Shown: piece by piece, positions 34,585-44,046 of the stretch
Numbering within the stretch: the first letter of the stretch is position 1
Layout: every line of letters begins with the position of its first letter
NCBI RefSeq assembly: GCF_002150035.1
Contig: NZ_NETS01000011.1
Span: 1 to 64,000 of the forward strand
Direction: 5' to 3'
Source: Leptospira venezuelensis
GTDB taxonomy: Bacteria > Spirochaetota > Leptospiria > Leptospirales > Leptospiraceae
Length of the DNA: 64,000 nt
Notes under the pieces: generated by a model
Databases searched by the model: none
Told to the model about the DNA's origin: nothing
Seen by the model: only the letters and a program-made list of their open reading frames with translations
Position numbers and translations under genes: made by a program

Positions 34585-35202
34585 TTATAATCCAGCTTCT
34601 TTAGCCAAAGTGCTATATATATATCCATTAGAAGAGATAACAATCGGTACGAAAGTTACGTAAACCACAAAGAATATTAAATAAGTTAAATATGGACTGA
34701 TTAAACCTGCTATATAGCCGAGAATAAAAGTCGCAAGGGCTAAACTAATTACTAACGCTACTGTGCCTAAGAATATAGTCCATTTTTTGCCATAAGTGAT
34801 CTCGTTACTCTTTTTGATGGCTTGGATTGGATCATAACCTTTATCAAATAATAAAAAGGTTGCCTGTCCCCATGCTACTGCAATTACAAATGCTGGAATT
34901 ATAAAAAATAGAACTCCTGCGTAAAATCCTAAGATTACAAAGCCAGTAGTGAGAAAAAACTCTCCTATGTATTTTCTGTTTTCTTTGTTAAAAATATCAG
35001 TAGGTGAAAAAGATTCCCCTTTTCCGATTTTTATGGGAATCAACCAAAAAAGCCCGATGGAAGTTCCTACATTTAGATAAGGGATCCATATTGTTAATAC
35101 CCAAAGTATGAATGCAATAAACAGGGGTATAAAATTCTTTAATCCCAATTCAATGCTATTTTTGATGATACCTACTATACTTAGTGGTTCGCTTGTTGAC
35201 AT
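34585..35202 (-). CDS. Integral membrane protein, unknown function
   Basis: The 205-residue protein has about six hydrophobic helices with a short polar N-terminus. Its layout resembles small DUF975/GYF-type membrane proteins with paired helices and a central loop (WGQATFLLFDKGYDPIQAIKKSNEITYGKKW, here abbreviated: FDKGYDPIQAIKKS, about 121-134). I do not recognise the family. It stands alone, closed by the bidirectional terminator. Confidence 0.6.
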   Translation of the reverse strand: MSTSEPLSIVGIIKNSIELGLKNFIPLFIAFILWVLTIWIPYLNVGTSIGLFWLIPIKIGKGESFSPTDIFNKENRKYIGEFFLTTGFVILGFYAGVLFFIIPAFVIAVAWGQATFLLFDKGYDPIQAIKKSNEITYGKKWTIFLGTVALVISLALATFILGYIAGLISPYLTYLIFFVVYVTFVPIVISSNGYIYSTLAKEAGL

Positions 35203-35289
35203 CCGTTTTTGCTCCTAAATGGATTCTGGGAACGGAAAGATATGGTTGGGAATGAGTTTGTCAATTATTTATTAAAAGACTATTGAGAA

Positions 35290-35766
35290 TCACTGAATCG
35301 ACAAAGTAATCGTTCCAGCATTTGTGACTGGAATCACCAAACAACGGGTGGAACCGTTAGTAGTATTTACTCCTGAATAGGATTCGGTTCCAATATTCTC
35401 ACTCCTAACTTCTACCTGACTAAAATCCGTTGGGATCAATACAGAGTTTTCTGTTCCGATCCACAAGTCGGCTTCCCCACTTGTAAAACTAACGTTGAAG
35501 GTATTTGTTGCGCCGTTTCCGGTAAAAGAATAAAAATAATAGTGATAACTGGCTCCGGAGAAAGTCGCGGTACCTCCTGTTACTATTGTTGGAACTGCTG
35601 AGTCTGCACATCCCCCGATCGGAACAGGAGTAAAACTGGCTCCATAAGCGGAATACAATAGACTCGCAGCAGTATCGTCAGTAGAATCTGTGTCCCCGTT
35701 GGAACATGCTGCCGTAAATAAAAGGAGTAAGGATATTAAAGTTTTAGGGTTTAATAAAAGCCGCAT
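35290..35766 (-). CDS. Lipoprotein with a PPC-like beta domain
   Basis: The 158-residue protein has a lipoprotein signal peptide with lipobox FTAAC (Cys at residue 21). The mature part is rich in Thr, Ser, Gly and aromatic residues arranged in beta strands; the HYYFYSFTGNG and EADLWIGTENS stretches (about 74-84 and 98-108) resemble bacterial pre-peptidase C-terminal (PPC) domains. It is likely surface- or periplasm-exposed. No enzyme motif is visible. It lies beside, but apart from, the duplicated dipeptidase cassette. Confidence 0.65.
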   Translation of the reverse strand: MRLLLNPKTLISLLLLFTAACSNGDTDSTDDTAASLLYSAYGASFTPVPIGGCADSAVPTIVTGGTATFSGASYHYYFYSFTGNGATNTFNVSFTSGEADLWIGTENSVLIPTDFSQVEVRSENIGTESYSGVNTTNGSTRCLVIPVTNAGTITLSIQ

Positions 35767-35854
35767 GTAAAATAAGCTCTTTTTATCTTAGAACCTATTC
35801 TTCACTTTTAGTTCCAAAGGCCAAACTTTTTCTTTTGCGGGAAATCGATACAAA

Positions 35855-35878
35855 AAGGCCCGCTTGGTGGCGGGCCTT
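35855..35878 (-). terminator. Terminator of the first M19-like cassette
   Basis: AAGGCCCGC at 35855-35863 pairs with GCGGGCCTT at 35870-35878, a 9-bp perfect stem. On the minus strand it is followed by a T-run (complement of the A-run at 35852-35856), a standard intrinsic terminator just past the stop codon at 35886. A close counterpart follows the second copy at 41174-41197. Confidence 0.88.
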
Positions 35879-35885
35879 GGTTCAA

Positions 35886-38105
35886 TTACTGAATGCTACC
35901 GCTCCTATTTACCGCGTTCTGCCACATTGTTGTGAAGAAGTCAGCAGATCTATAGACCGGCTCCAGATCGGAACGTTTCAATCCTTGTTGTCTTAAGTCT
36001 TCAAAGAAGTCAGGCATTAACCCTATATGGGACGCACCTTCCGTATTGAAATCGAATGTCCTATTTCCGAAGGAGTATTTACCAAGAGAAGGAGAAGCAG
36101 CAAGAGTTGCGGCTAATCTAATGGAAGAATCCGGGGAGAAAGGATATCCTACTTTAGAAGCTTCTGGCTGTGCAATGACTGAAGTTCCTCCAGGACAAGC
36201 ACGAGTTCCAAAACGAGGTCCAGGCATATGAGCAAATCCGTTAAAATCTGTTCCGATAGCTATCCTTCCATCGTAGGCAGGATCACCTATTAGATTTTTG
36301 AGATATTGGTAAGACTGAGCGAATGTTTGGCTGGTTCCACCGCAAGCATGTGCGATATAAGAGCCGTCACTATTCTGTCTCCACTCACCTATTTCTTCCA
36401 GATTTCCTTGGCCAGTGATAAGCCCGATCATTCCACCTAAGGTACTGATACGTTTAAGAGCAACTCCAGTTGGGTTTGCTTCATGACGATTTCCCTTATT
36501 CGCCATATCATATACACCTGTGTGACCAGTTACGATACCAGGATATGATTGTTGCTCAGCGAAGGTGATAGCTCCATCCAGAGATTTTGCGGACATATGA
36601 CCCACATCGATGATCATTCCTTTTTTCATCAACTCTCTCAAGACTTTTTGCCCGTAAGTAGTTAAACCAGCAGTGTTACAATCTTGTCCGTAGTGCTTAC
36701 AGTCGTATTTCGTTCCACTTCCAAGGATATTATAGAGACCTGCTCCACCAAATCCGTTGGTTTTTAAGTGAATTGGGAATACATAACGTAAACCTAAATC
36801 ATACAACTCTTGTACACCTTGGGTGATCATAGAATCGTTACAGTTACTACCAGTACAATCTACTAAATAGTCTACTTCTGCACCTAAAACCACTGCAAGT
36901 TTTCCGCCAGAAATTACACTCTGTGCTTCTGCAGGAGTTTTTACGATACGGAACCAACCTTGTCCTGGGCCCCCACTTTGCGCATCGATCCAAGCTTGCA
37001 TATCATACACTGCTTGGGTCTGACGACGTAAAGTGTTCATATCATTTAGGTCGTAAACTGGATCGGTTGCGATCGCAATTCCTTTGATAATGTCAGGAAG
37101 TCCGTTATCAGTAGCACCGAACATATAGTCACCATTGACCGCAAGTACTACCATGGCTCTCATTCCGCCTTCATAAGCGCGTTTGATCCATTCGTAATAC
37201 ATTGTTTGGTGAGTGTAACTATTATTAGCTGGCCAATAAGGGAAGCCTGCATAACCTCTATTGTCGTGTCGTGCAGTGCCTAATAAGGCCCCTATAATAT
37301 CATCTTGAACGATAGCTTCTACCCTAGAGTGTCCTGCCGAATGTCCTTCGTCTGAAGTGCTAGGACAATCAGCTAATGCAGTTGTAGCTGGTCCGAATGG
37401 AGATCCATGGAAGATAACTCCACCAAAACCTAAATTTGCCATCGGGTGAGTATGAAGATCCACATAACCAGAAAGAGTTCCAGTTCTCTTAAGAGAATCG
37501 TTAGCTCCTCTATTATAAGCCTGTGGAGCAGCTTCACAACTTGAATCTGCAACGTACCATTCTCCCCACATTCCAGTGGCTCCACCTGTGTTCACACATC
37601 TATGAGGTGTAGTATATGTTTTACCTGCGATTGTGATTGGCATTTTAGCACATGCTTCTTCCCAGCTCAGACCAACTATATTCCATAAACGTGAAGAATA
37701 CTTTCTTTTGCCTGCGTAAGTACCTGAGGATTGGCAACCATCATTTTTATGAGTGTAGTTATAGATCCCACCTTCGTCAGGAGCAGACCAGTTCGCTTCG
37801 CAAGAATCATCGATTAGATCGAATTCTCCCCACATATTGAATCCGGTGTTTTTGCAACGACTTGGCTTAGTAAATACTTGGCCATTGATAGTTGCTCCCA
37901 TATTGGCACATGTTGTTTCCCAACTCTGCCCAGATGGGATCCCGTAAAGGATCGATGAATATTGACGTTTGCCAGGAAAAATTGCAGTGCAACTGTCCTT
38001 CTTAAATGTTCCCCAATATGGATCGCCGAAAACGGACGTACTCGTAGCGAAAACGGCTAGGAATACGACGACTAACGCAGGAGCTCGAAAAGACCGAGTT
38101 TTCAT
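35886..38105 (-). CDS. Secreted M19 dipeptidase-like enzyme with two Cys-rich N-terminal repeats (copy A)
   Basis: The 739-residue protein has a signal peptide (about 1-27), then two tandem repeats of about 75 residues (about 28-103 and 118-192), each with four Cys at similar spacing (39, 66, 84, 102 and 124, 152, 170, 190) and WGE/WGT signatures. A large metallohydrolase domain follows with DLHTH (216-220), GAEVDYL, DVGHMS, TGHTGVYD and GTDFNG. These match the metal ligands of M19 renal dipeptidases, with HxH in place of the usual HxD. It is probably exported, with its disulfide-bonded repeats serving for attachment. It lies 19 bases after the small membrane-anchored gene and is about 85-90 percent identical to copy B by eye. 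Confidence 0.8.
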   Translation of the reverse strand: MKTRSFRAPALVVVFLAVFATSTSVFGDPYWGTFKKDSCTAIFPGKRQYSSILYGIPSGQSWETTCANMGATINGQVFTKPSRCKNTGFNMWGEFDLIDDSCEANWSAPDEGGIYNYTHKNDGCQSSGTYAGKRKYSSRLWNIVGLSWEEACAKMPITIAGKTYTTPHRCVNTGGATGMWGEWYVADSSCEAAPQAYNRGANDSLKRTGTLSGYVDLHTHPMANLGFGGVIFHGSPFGPATTALADCPSTSDEGHSAGHSRVEAIVQDDIIGALLGTARHDNRGYAGFPYWPANNSYTHQTMYYEWIKRAYEGGMRAMVVLAVNGDYMFGATDNGLPDIIKGIAIATDPVYDLNDMNTLRRQTQAVYDMQAWIDAQSGGPGQGWFRIVKTPAEAQSVISGGKLAVVLGAEVDYLVDCTGSNCNDSMITQGVQELYDLGLRYVFPIHLKTNGFGGAGLYNILGSGTKYDCKHYGQDCNTAGLTTYGQKVLRELMKKGMIIDVGHMSAKSLDGAITFAEQQSYPGIVTGHTGVYDMANKGNRHEANPTGVALKRISTLGGMIGLITGQGNLEEIGEWRQNSDGSYIAHACGGTSQTFAQSYQYLKNLIGDPAYDGRIAIGTDFNGFAHMPGPRFGTRACPGGTSVIAQPEASKVGYPFSPDSSIRLAATLAASPSLGKYSFGNRTFDFNTEGASHIGLMPDFFEDLRQQGLKRSDLEPVYRSADFFTTMWQNAVNRSGSIQ

Positions 38106-38124
38106 ACGTTTCTCTCCCTACTTA

Positions 38125-38664
38125 CTATTTTGTATGTTTTTTGTATTCTTCGGTTACGTTTTTCAGCTTTTGGCCGTACAATTCTTTGCCGGCTAGAATC
38201 ATTCTGCGTTTTTCGTCATCAATGCGCTCTGGATATCTTTCTTCCATTAAGCGCAATAACTCCAGTTGGTCTTCCTGAAGTTTTATCTGTGCTTTATAAT
38301 ATTCATCGATTTCTTTGCGGGTTGCTTTTCCGGAATAAATTTTTCCGTACAATGTAGCCCAACTTTCTAATAGTTCTTCTTGTGCTTTTTTTTCCCCAGC
38401 ATCTTGGGGAGTAGCAACTGCCACCCAGTATAGATTGTCTGGAGTTTCACTCTTTAAAAGAGAAGCAGATACTACTGCGTTATCTTCGTTATAGGTAGAA
38501 GAAGTTCTGGAACCGATAAATCCGGAGAAGATTGAAAACCCTTCCGAAAAAATATTTTTGGAAGAAGATTGAGAAGCTCCGGACTGACTTCTCGTAAAAA
38601 TAAAAATGAGAACAACTACAACAAAAGCAGAAGAAATCAGTAATGCGTTTTTCTTAGATAGCAT
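38125..38664 (-). CDS. Small membrane-anchored helical protein (cassette copy A)
   Basis: The 179-residue protein has one N-terminal membrane anchor (about 7-24), a Ser-rich linker and a mostly helical, charged C-terminal domain (about 95-175) containing YGKIYSGKATRKEIDEYY and QEDQLELLRLMEERYPER. The latter half resembles an antiparallel helical hairpin. It is paralogous to the gene at 43459-44010 and is always followed by an M19-like enzyme, which suggests a chaperone or accessory function for that enzyme, similar in layout to lipase-specific foldases. The partner role is inference. Confidence 0.65.
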   Translation of the reverse strand: MLSKKNALLISSAFVVVVLIFIFTRSQSGASQSSSKNIFSEGFSIFSGFIGSRTSSTYNEDNAVVSASLLKSETPDNLYWVAVATPQDAGEKKAQEELLESWATLYGKIYSGKATRKEIDEYYKAQIKLQEDQLELLRLMEERYPERIDDEKRRMILAGKELYGQKLKNVTEEYKKHTK

Positions 38665-38840
38665 CGGCCGAACAGTATATTACATTATGCTCCTTTATGC
38701 AAATTCTTTGTAACGATTTATTAGAAAAATGTTATAAATATTTGAAAACATGCTCTAGTAATTTTTGCAAAGCAAAAGAAGAAGTAAAATCAGTACTTAA
38801 GTCATAAAATTATAAACTAGAACGAGTAGTGATATGATAA

Positions 38841-40382
38841 TTGCTTGTATTCTTGGAGATAAGTACATTCTTTTTTCTGGAATTTATGGCTTTTCTAATT
38901 CATCTTTTTGACAAAGTTTTTTCACTAGTTTTCCTAAATCGAATGATTGGACAAAAAAGGGAGTTTTTTAAAAGGGAAAGGGATAAATTTGGAAATATGC
39001 AGGCGTTACTTAGGTTTCTTTTCGGGCTCAATTATCGTTTTGCACTTAGGCAGTATAGAAAAGCAAAGATACTTTCTTCCGTTAATTTTGCTCCTGTATT
39101 TACCCGAAATGCATACCTAGAAATTCTAATCGTACTTAGATATGTTTATTTGATCCTGCCGATCATCATTCTACCCTTTGCATTTTATGATTTGGTAGAT
39201 GCATTTTCTGATGCTAAAGACAATTCATTCGTTCTATTTGATCTTGTATTTTATTCAGTTTTTCTCACGATGAATGTACTTTTGAATTCAGGCCGTCTGC
39301 ATAGAGCGGATTTGGATCGGATCAAATTGTTTTGTAGGATTGGAGTGCTTCTTCTTTCCCTGACAGGAACATGTATCACAGTTGTGGTATTTCCTCGGCT
39401 TCCTGAGATCTCCCTTTTCTCTACTGCAATGTTCAGCGTTGCGATCATGTTCAGATTTCCGGACCATACTAAATATTTTATCTATGCTATCAATTACGCC
39501 ATCCTTTACAGTTTTATTTATTATAGTGGGAACAGAGAGCCTGTACTAATACAAAATCCCCTTGTGACCTTGTTTTTGATCTTAATTTTTGATCGTGTAT
39601 CTTTTTTAACTTTGGCGAATACTTATCTCAAAACCCAAAGGATCATTCGTTTGAATGAAAGGTTAAGAGAAGAAGATACGAATAAAAGTGATATGATCAG
39701 CATTGCTGTCCATGATCTTAAAAGTCCACTTTCAGGGATCATGAGTATCAGTACGATCCTGCGTAAGAACCTAAAATCATTTTCGGACAAGGAGAAGAAG
39801 GAGATCCTTACTGATATAGAAAGTTCATCCAGAAAAATTTTGGGGCATATTGACGATCTTGTTGGGATCGCTGCTTCCGGTTTTGAGAATATTAAAATAG
39901 ATTATGATATTTTTAATATTAATTCGTATATACGATCAACGATTCAAAATTTTGATTATCAAGCTTCGCTAAAACGTATTCAATTTCATACTCAATTTGA
40001 CAAAGAGGATCTAAAGATACGCTCCGACAGAAAAGCGGTCGCTAGTATTTTGGATAATTTGGTTTCAAATGCGGTGAAATATTCACCACCGGGTGGTTCA
40101 ATATTCATTCATTCTAAATTGATAAAAGATAATGGTGATTTTATACAGATCCAAATCAGGGACGAAGGAAAAGGATTCACAGACGATGATAAAAAACTTC
40201 TTTTTTCCAGGTTCACTCGTCTTTCAGCTAAACCTACCGGTAATGAACCTTCCACTGGCGTTGGGCTTTATGCAGTTCATAGATTGGTTGAACTATTGAA
40301 TGCAAAGATCAGCTTAGAAAGTATCCCAGGAAAAGGTGCTACATTCACACTTCTGTTTAATAGAATGAAAATTTCAGATTGA
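38841..40382 (+). CDS. Polytopic sensor histidine kinase
   Basis: The protein (513 residues from TTG 38841, or about 498 from ATG 38886) has about six membrane helices in the N-terminal half (about 90-260) and no large periplasmic domain. It then has a HisKA phosphoacceptor H291 in VHDLKSPLSGI, and a HATPase domain with N-box LDNLVSNAVKYSPPGG, G1 DEGKGF and G2 TGVGLY. The layout (membrane-bundle sensor plus kinase) is like quorum or lantibiotic sensors of the AgrC kind. It shares a 176-base divergent region with cassette copy A and precedes a LytTR regulator by 33 bases. Confidence 0.85.
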   Translation: MLVFLEISTFFFLEFMAFLIHLFDKVFSLVFLNRMIGQKREFFKRERDKFGNMQALLRFLFGLNYRFALRQYRKAKILSSVNFAPVFTRNAYLEILIVLRYVYLILPIIILPFAFYDLVDAFSDAKDNSFVLFDLVFYSVFLTMNVLLNSGRLHRADLDRIKLFCRIGVLLLSLTGTCITVVVFPRLPEISLFSTAMFSVAIMFRFPDHTKYFIYAINYAILYSFIYYSGNREPVLIQNPLVTLFLILIFDRVSFLTLANTYLKTQRIIRLNERLREEDTNKSDMISIAVHDLKSPLSGIMSISTILRKNLKSFSDKEKKEILTDIESSSRKILGHIDDLVGIAASGFENIKIDYDIFNINSYIRSTIQNFDYQASLKRIQFHTQFDKEDLKIRSDRKAVASILDNLVSNAVKYSPPGGSIFIHSKLIKDNGDFIQIQIRDEGKGFTDDDKKLLFSRFTRLSAKPTGNEPSTGVGLYAVHRLVELLNAKISLESIPGKGATFTLLFNRMKISD

Positions 40383-40415
40383 CCATTTTAGAATTTTTTA
40401 TAGAAATCGCTAAGC

Positions 40416-41123
40416 ATGGTGAGAGCTGTTCTAGTCGAAGACGACAAATTGATGGCAAGGACCATTCAGCATTATTGCAGAGAGGCATTCGGTAAAAGTT
40501 TAACTTCTCTTAAGACATTCGATGAATTAATTCCTGCTCTCTATAGTATTAAGGAAAACCCGATAGACCTTTTACTTTTGGATATCAATCTGAAAGGACA
40601 ATCAGGCTACGAGATACTGAAGCTCCCTGAAAAGGATTCATTTTATACAATTGTGATTTCTTCTGACAAACAAAATGCAGTAAGTGCATTTGATTTTGGT
40701 GTTTTGGATTTCGTGGCTAAACCATTCACAAGAGAAAGATTTATTGCAGCGATAGATCGTATGAAGTCTGCCTCCGCTTCTAAAGCGGATTCTATGCGCA
40801 AAAATAGTATATCCTTAAAGAAAGATGGGATGATAGAAGTGATTCGATTCCAAGACATTCTATACTTAGAAGCTTCAGGTAATTTTACTGAGATCCATCT
40901 TAAATCAGGTCGAAAAGAACTGATACGTAAAACAATGGAATCTGTTCTAACTGAACTCAACTCCGACTTCTTTCGTTCTCATAGATCCTTTATTATCAAT
41001 CTATCCGAAGTAAAGAAGATCCTACATGGAAAAGGAAATCATTTTAAAGTTCTTTTAGGAGATTCTGCAGAAGTTTCGTTATCCAGATCAAATTATAATA
41101 CTCTAAAAGATTTATTGGGTTGA
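40416..41123 (+). CDS. LytTR-family response regulator
   Basis: The 235-residue protein has a receiver domain with phosphoacceptor D56 (LLLLDINLKG) and acidic pocket near E8/D9/D10, with Lys in VAKPF (about 107-111). A C-terminal LytTR DNA-binding domain follows (about 135-235), with the family FFRSHRSFIINL stretch (about 189-200). LytTR domains bind paired 9-bp direct repeats. It forms a two-component pair with the sensor kinase. It likely controls the flanking duplicated cassettes, judging from position. Confidence 0.9.
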   Translation: MVRAVLVEDDKLMARTIQHYCREAFGKSLTSLKTFDELIPALYSIKENPIDLLLLDINLKGQSGYEILKLPEKDSFYTIVISSDKQNAVSAFDFGVLDFVAKPFTRERFIAAIDRMKSASASKADSMRKNSISLKKDGMIEVIRFQDILYLEASGNFTEIHLKSGRKELIRKTMESVLTELNSDFFRSHRSFIINLSEVKKILHGKGNHFKVLLGDSAEVSLSRSNYNTLKDLLG

Positions 41124-41173
41124 AAGTCCCCGAAATAGCCTGCGCCGATTTACAATTTTAATTAGGTAAAAAA

Positions 41174-41197
41174 AAGCCCGCAGGGTTTGGCGGGCTT
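41174..41197 (-). terminator. Terminator of the second M19-like cassette
   Basis: AAGCCCGC at 41174-41181 pairs with GCGGGCTT at 41190-41197. On the minus strand a run of eight T follows, giving a strong intrinsic terminator for copy B. On the plus strand the sequence after the stem is A-rich, so it is a weak stop for the response-regulator transcript. Confidence 0.88.
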
Positions 41198-41224
41198 AAG
41201 AAAAATCTATTTCGTTAGATTTCT

Positions 41225-43456
41225 TTACTGGATACTCGCACCTCTTGTGACTGCGTTCTGCCACATAGTAGTGAAGAAGTCAGCAGAACGATAGACTGGT
41301 TCCAAATCAGAACGTTTGAGTCCTTGCTGTCTTAAATCTTCAAAGAAGTCAGGCATAAGCCCAATATGAGAAGCTCCTTCCGTATTAAAGTCGAATGTCC
41401 TATTCCCGAATGTATACTTTCCAAGAGAAGGAAGAGCTGAAAGAGTTGCAGCCTTTCTAATGGATGCATCCGGAGCAAATGGATATCCTACTTTTGCGGA
41501 ATCAGGCTGAGCGATTGTTGACACTCCTCCTGGACAAGCTCTGGTTCCGTAACGAGGTCCAGGCATATGAGCAAATCCGTTAAAGTCGGTTCCGACAGAA
41601 ATTCTTCCATCATACGCTTGGTCACCGATCAGATTTCTAAGATACTGATAGGATTGAGCAAATGTTTGAGTAGTTCCTCCACAAGCGTGAGAGATATAAG
41701 AACCATCAGAATTTTGTCTCCATTCTCCTACTTCGTCTAAGTTTCCTTGTCCTGGGATAAGTCCGATCATTCCACCGAGTGCAATGATACGTTTAAGAGC
41801 AGCCCCAGTAGGATTTGCTTCATGACGATTTGCTTTATTCGCCATATCATATACGCCAGTGTGACCAGTTACGATACCTGGATAGGACTGTTGTTCTGCG
41901 TAAGTTAGAGCTCCATCCAAGGATCTTGCAGACATATGACCAACATCTATGATCATCCCTTTTTTCATAAGGGCTTTCATGATCTTAGGTCCGTAAGAAG
42001 TTAAACCTGCAACGTTACAATCTTGTCCGTAGTGTTTACAATCATACTTGGTCCCACTTCCAAGAATATTATAGAGTCCAGCTCCACCAAATCCGTTGGT
42101 TTTTAAGTGGATCGGGAAGATATAACGTAACCCTGCGTCGTACATTTCTTGAACACCTTGGGTGATCATCGTGTCAGTACAAGTTGTAGCTGTACAATCT
42201 ACGAGGTAATCTACTTCCGCACCTAAAACCACTGCAAGTTTACCAGCAGCGATCACACTTTGTGCTTCAGAAGGAGATTTTACAATCCTGAACCATCCAA
42301 GACCCGCTCCCCCACTTTTCTGGTCGATCCAAGTTTGCATATCATATACTGCTTGGGTCTGACGACGTAAAGTGTTCATATCATTTAGATCGTAAATAGG
42401 ATCAGTTGCGATTGCGATACCTTTGATAATATCCGGAAGACCATTGTCTGTCGCTCCGAACATATAATCACCGTTCACAGCGAGTACAACCATAGTTCTC
42501 AAACCACCCTCATAGGCGCGTTTGACCCACTCATAATACATTGTTTGGTGAGTGTAACTATTGTTTGCCGGCCAATAAGGGAAACTTGCGTATCCTCTAT
42601 TATCATGTTTTGCGGTAGAAAGCAGAGCTCCGATAATATCGTCTTGAACGATTGCTTCTACTCTGGAGTGTCCTGCAGAGTGGCCTTCGTTAGACATACT
42701 AGGGCAATCTGCAAGTGCAGTTGCTGGTTCTCCATAAGGCGCACCATGGAAGATCACTCCACCAAAACCTAAATGAGCCATTGGGTGAGTATGAAGATCC
42801 ACATAACCAGAAAGAGTTCCTGTTCTTTTGAGAGAATCTTGAGCACCTCTTGCATACGCTTTTGGAGCGGACTCACAACTTGAATCTGCAACATACCATT
42901 CTCCCCACATTCCTGTGGTCCCGGTGTTTACACATTTAGTCGGAGTAGTATAAGTTTTACCTGCGATTGTGATAGGCAATTGAGCACATGCAGCTTCCCA
43001 GGTGATACCTACTACGTTCCAAATACGGGAAGAATATTTTCTTTTGCCCGCATACGTTCCAGAAGTCTGGCAACCGTCATTTTTATGAGTCCAGTTATAT
43101 CCTCCGCCGTCATCTGTAGCCGACCAGTTTGCTTCGCAAGAATCATCGAGTACATCGAATTCTCCCCACATATTTAAACCGGTGTTCTTACAACGACTAG
43201 GCTTAGTAAATACTTGGCCGTTAATGGTTGCTCCCATATTCGCGCAGGTAGTTTCCCAACTCTGGCCCGAAGGGATCCCGTAAAGGATTGCTGAATACTG
43301 ACGTTTTCCAGGGAAAATCGACGTACAGCTATCCTTCTTGAATGTTCCCCAATAAGGATCCGCAAACACGGATACACTTCCTGCGAAAAACATCGTACAT
43401 ACTACGAAGCTGAATACAGACCTTCGTACTGACCGATAATTCATAATTCTCTCCAA
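41225..43456 (-). CDS. Secreted M19 dipeptidase-like enzyme with two Cys-rich N-terminal repeats (copy B)
   Basis: The 743-residue protein has the same architecture as copy A: signal peptide (ending near SVFAD, about residue 33), two four-Cys repeats, and a metallohydrolase domain with DLHTH, GAEVDYL, DVGHMS, TGHTGVYD and GTDFNG. Differences are spread evenly and are mostly conservative, apart from more divergent signal peptides, so both copies look functional. It starts two bases after the stop of the small paralog, with probable translational coupling. It may act on peptides or D-amino-acid dipeptides; the substrate is unknown. Confidence 0.8.
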   Translation of the reverse strand: MERIMNYRSVRRSVFSFVVCTMFFAGSVSVFADPYWGTFKKDSCTSIFPGKRQYSAILYGIPSGQSWETTCANMGATINGQVFTKPSRCKNTGLNMWGEFDVLDDSCEANWSATDDGGGYNWTHKNDGCQTSGTYAGKRKYSSRIWNVVGITWEAACAQLPITIAGKTYTTPTKCVNTGTTGMWGEWYVADSSCESAPKAYARGAQDSLKRTGTLSGYVDLHTHPMAHLGFGGVIFHGAPYGEPATALADCPSMSNEGHSAGHSRVEAIVQDDIIGALLSTAKHDNRGYASFPYWPANNSYTHQTMYYEWVKRAYEGGLRTMVVLAVNGDYMFGATDNGLPDIIKGIAIATDPIYDLNDMNTLRRQTQAVYDMQTWIDQKSGGAGLGWFRIVKSPSEAQSVIAAGKLAVVLGAEVDYLVDCTATTCTDTMITQGVQEMYDAGLRYIFPIHLKTNGFGGAGLYNILGSGTKYDCKHYGQDCNVAGLTSYGPKIMKALMKKGMIIDVGHMSARSLDGALTYAEQQSYPGIVTGHTGVYDMANKANRHEANPTGAALKRIIALGGMIGLIPGQGNLDEVGEWRQNSDGSYISHACGGTTQTFAQSYQYLRNLIGDQAYDGRISVGTDFNGFAHMPGPRYGTRACPGGVSTIAQPDSAKVGYPFAPDASIRKAATLSALPSLGKYTFGNRTFDFNTEGASHIGLMPDFFEDLRQQGLKRSDLEPVYRSADFFTTMWQNAVTRGASIQ

Positions 43457-43458
43457 AT

Positions 43459-44010
43459 CTATTTTTGGTTTATGTGTTTTTCATATTCATCTTTTACGTT
43501 TTTTAACTTTTTAGCATATAATTCTTTGCCTGCCAGGATCATTCTTCTCGAATCGTCGTTCAAACGTTCCGGATAACGATCCTCCATGATCTTCAATAAC
43601 TCTAATTGATCTTCATGTAGTTTGATTTGAGCTGAAAAATACTCATCTATCTCTTTGCGAGTCGCTTTGTTAGAGTAGATCTTTCCGTAAAGAGCCGCCC
43701 AATCTTCTCTTAGCTCATTTTGGGCTTTCATTTCTGCGGCATCTCTAGGAGTTGCTACAGCCACCCAATATAAATTATCAGGAGTTTCGTTTCTCAAAAG
43801 AGAAGCAGGTATAAGTCCCTCTTCATCATTGGATGCGGAGAAGGAACCTTGTTTAAATATATTCGAAATGGATGATAAACCTTCGGAGAAAACATTTTTC
43901 TCTGAATTAGAAACGGCAGCATTCTTGGAAGAAGAAGGTACCAATAATAAGAGTAATACACCTGCGATAAGAAGTGATGAAACCAAGATGGTTATTTTCT
44001 TAAATGACAT
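43459..44010 (-). CDS. Small membrane-anchored helical protein (cassette copy B)
   Basis: The 183-residue protein (ATG at 44010; a TTG at 44046 would add 12 residues not matched in copy A) has a membrane anchor (about 6-24), a variable linker and a conserved C-terminal helical domain. The DNLYWVAVATP, YGKIYS-KATRKEIDEY and RRMILAGKELY segments are shared with copy A. The linker and anchor differ much more than the helical domain, indicating that the helical part carries the function. It is coupled to the following M19-like gene. Confidence 0.66.
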   Translation of the reverse strand: MSFKKITILVSSLLIAGVLLLLLVPSSSKNAAVSNSEKNVFSEGLSSISNIFKQGSFSASNDEEGLIPASLLRNETPDNLYWVAVATPRDAAEMKAQNELREDWAALYGKIYSNKATRKEIDEYFSAQIKLHEDQLELLKIMEDRYPERLNDDSRRMILAGKELYAKKLKNVKDEYEKHINQK

Positions 44011-44046
44011 AGAAAGGAAAATACTAGGTTTCCTGCCCCCATGCAA

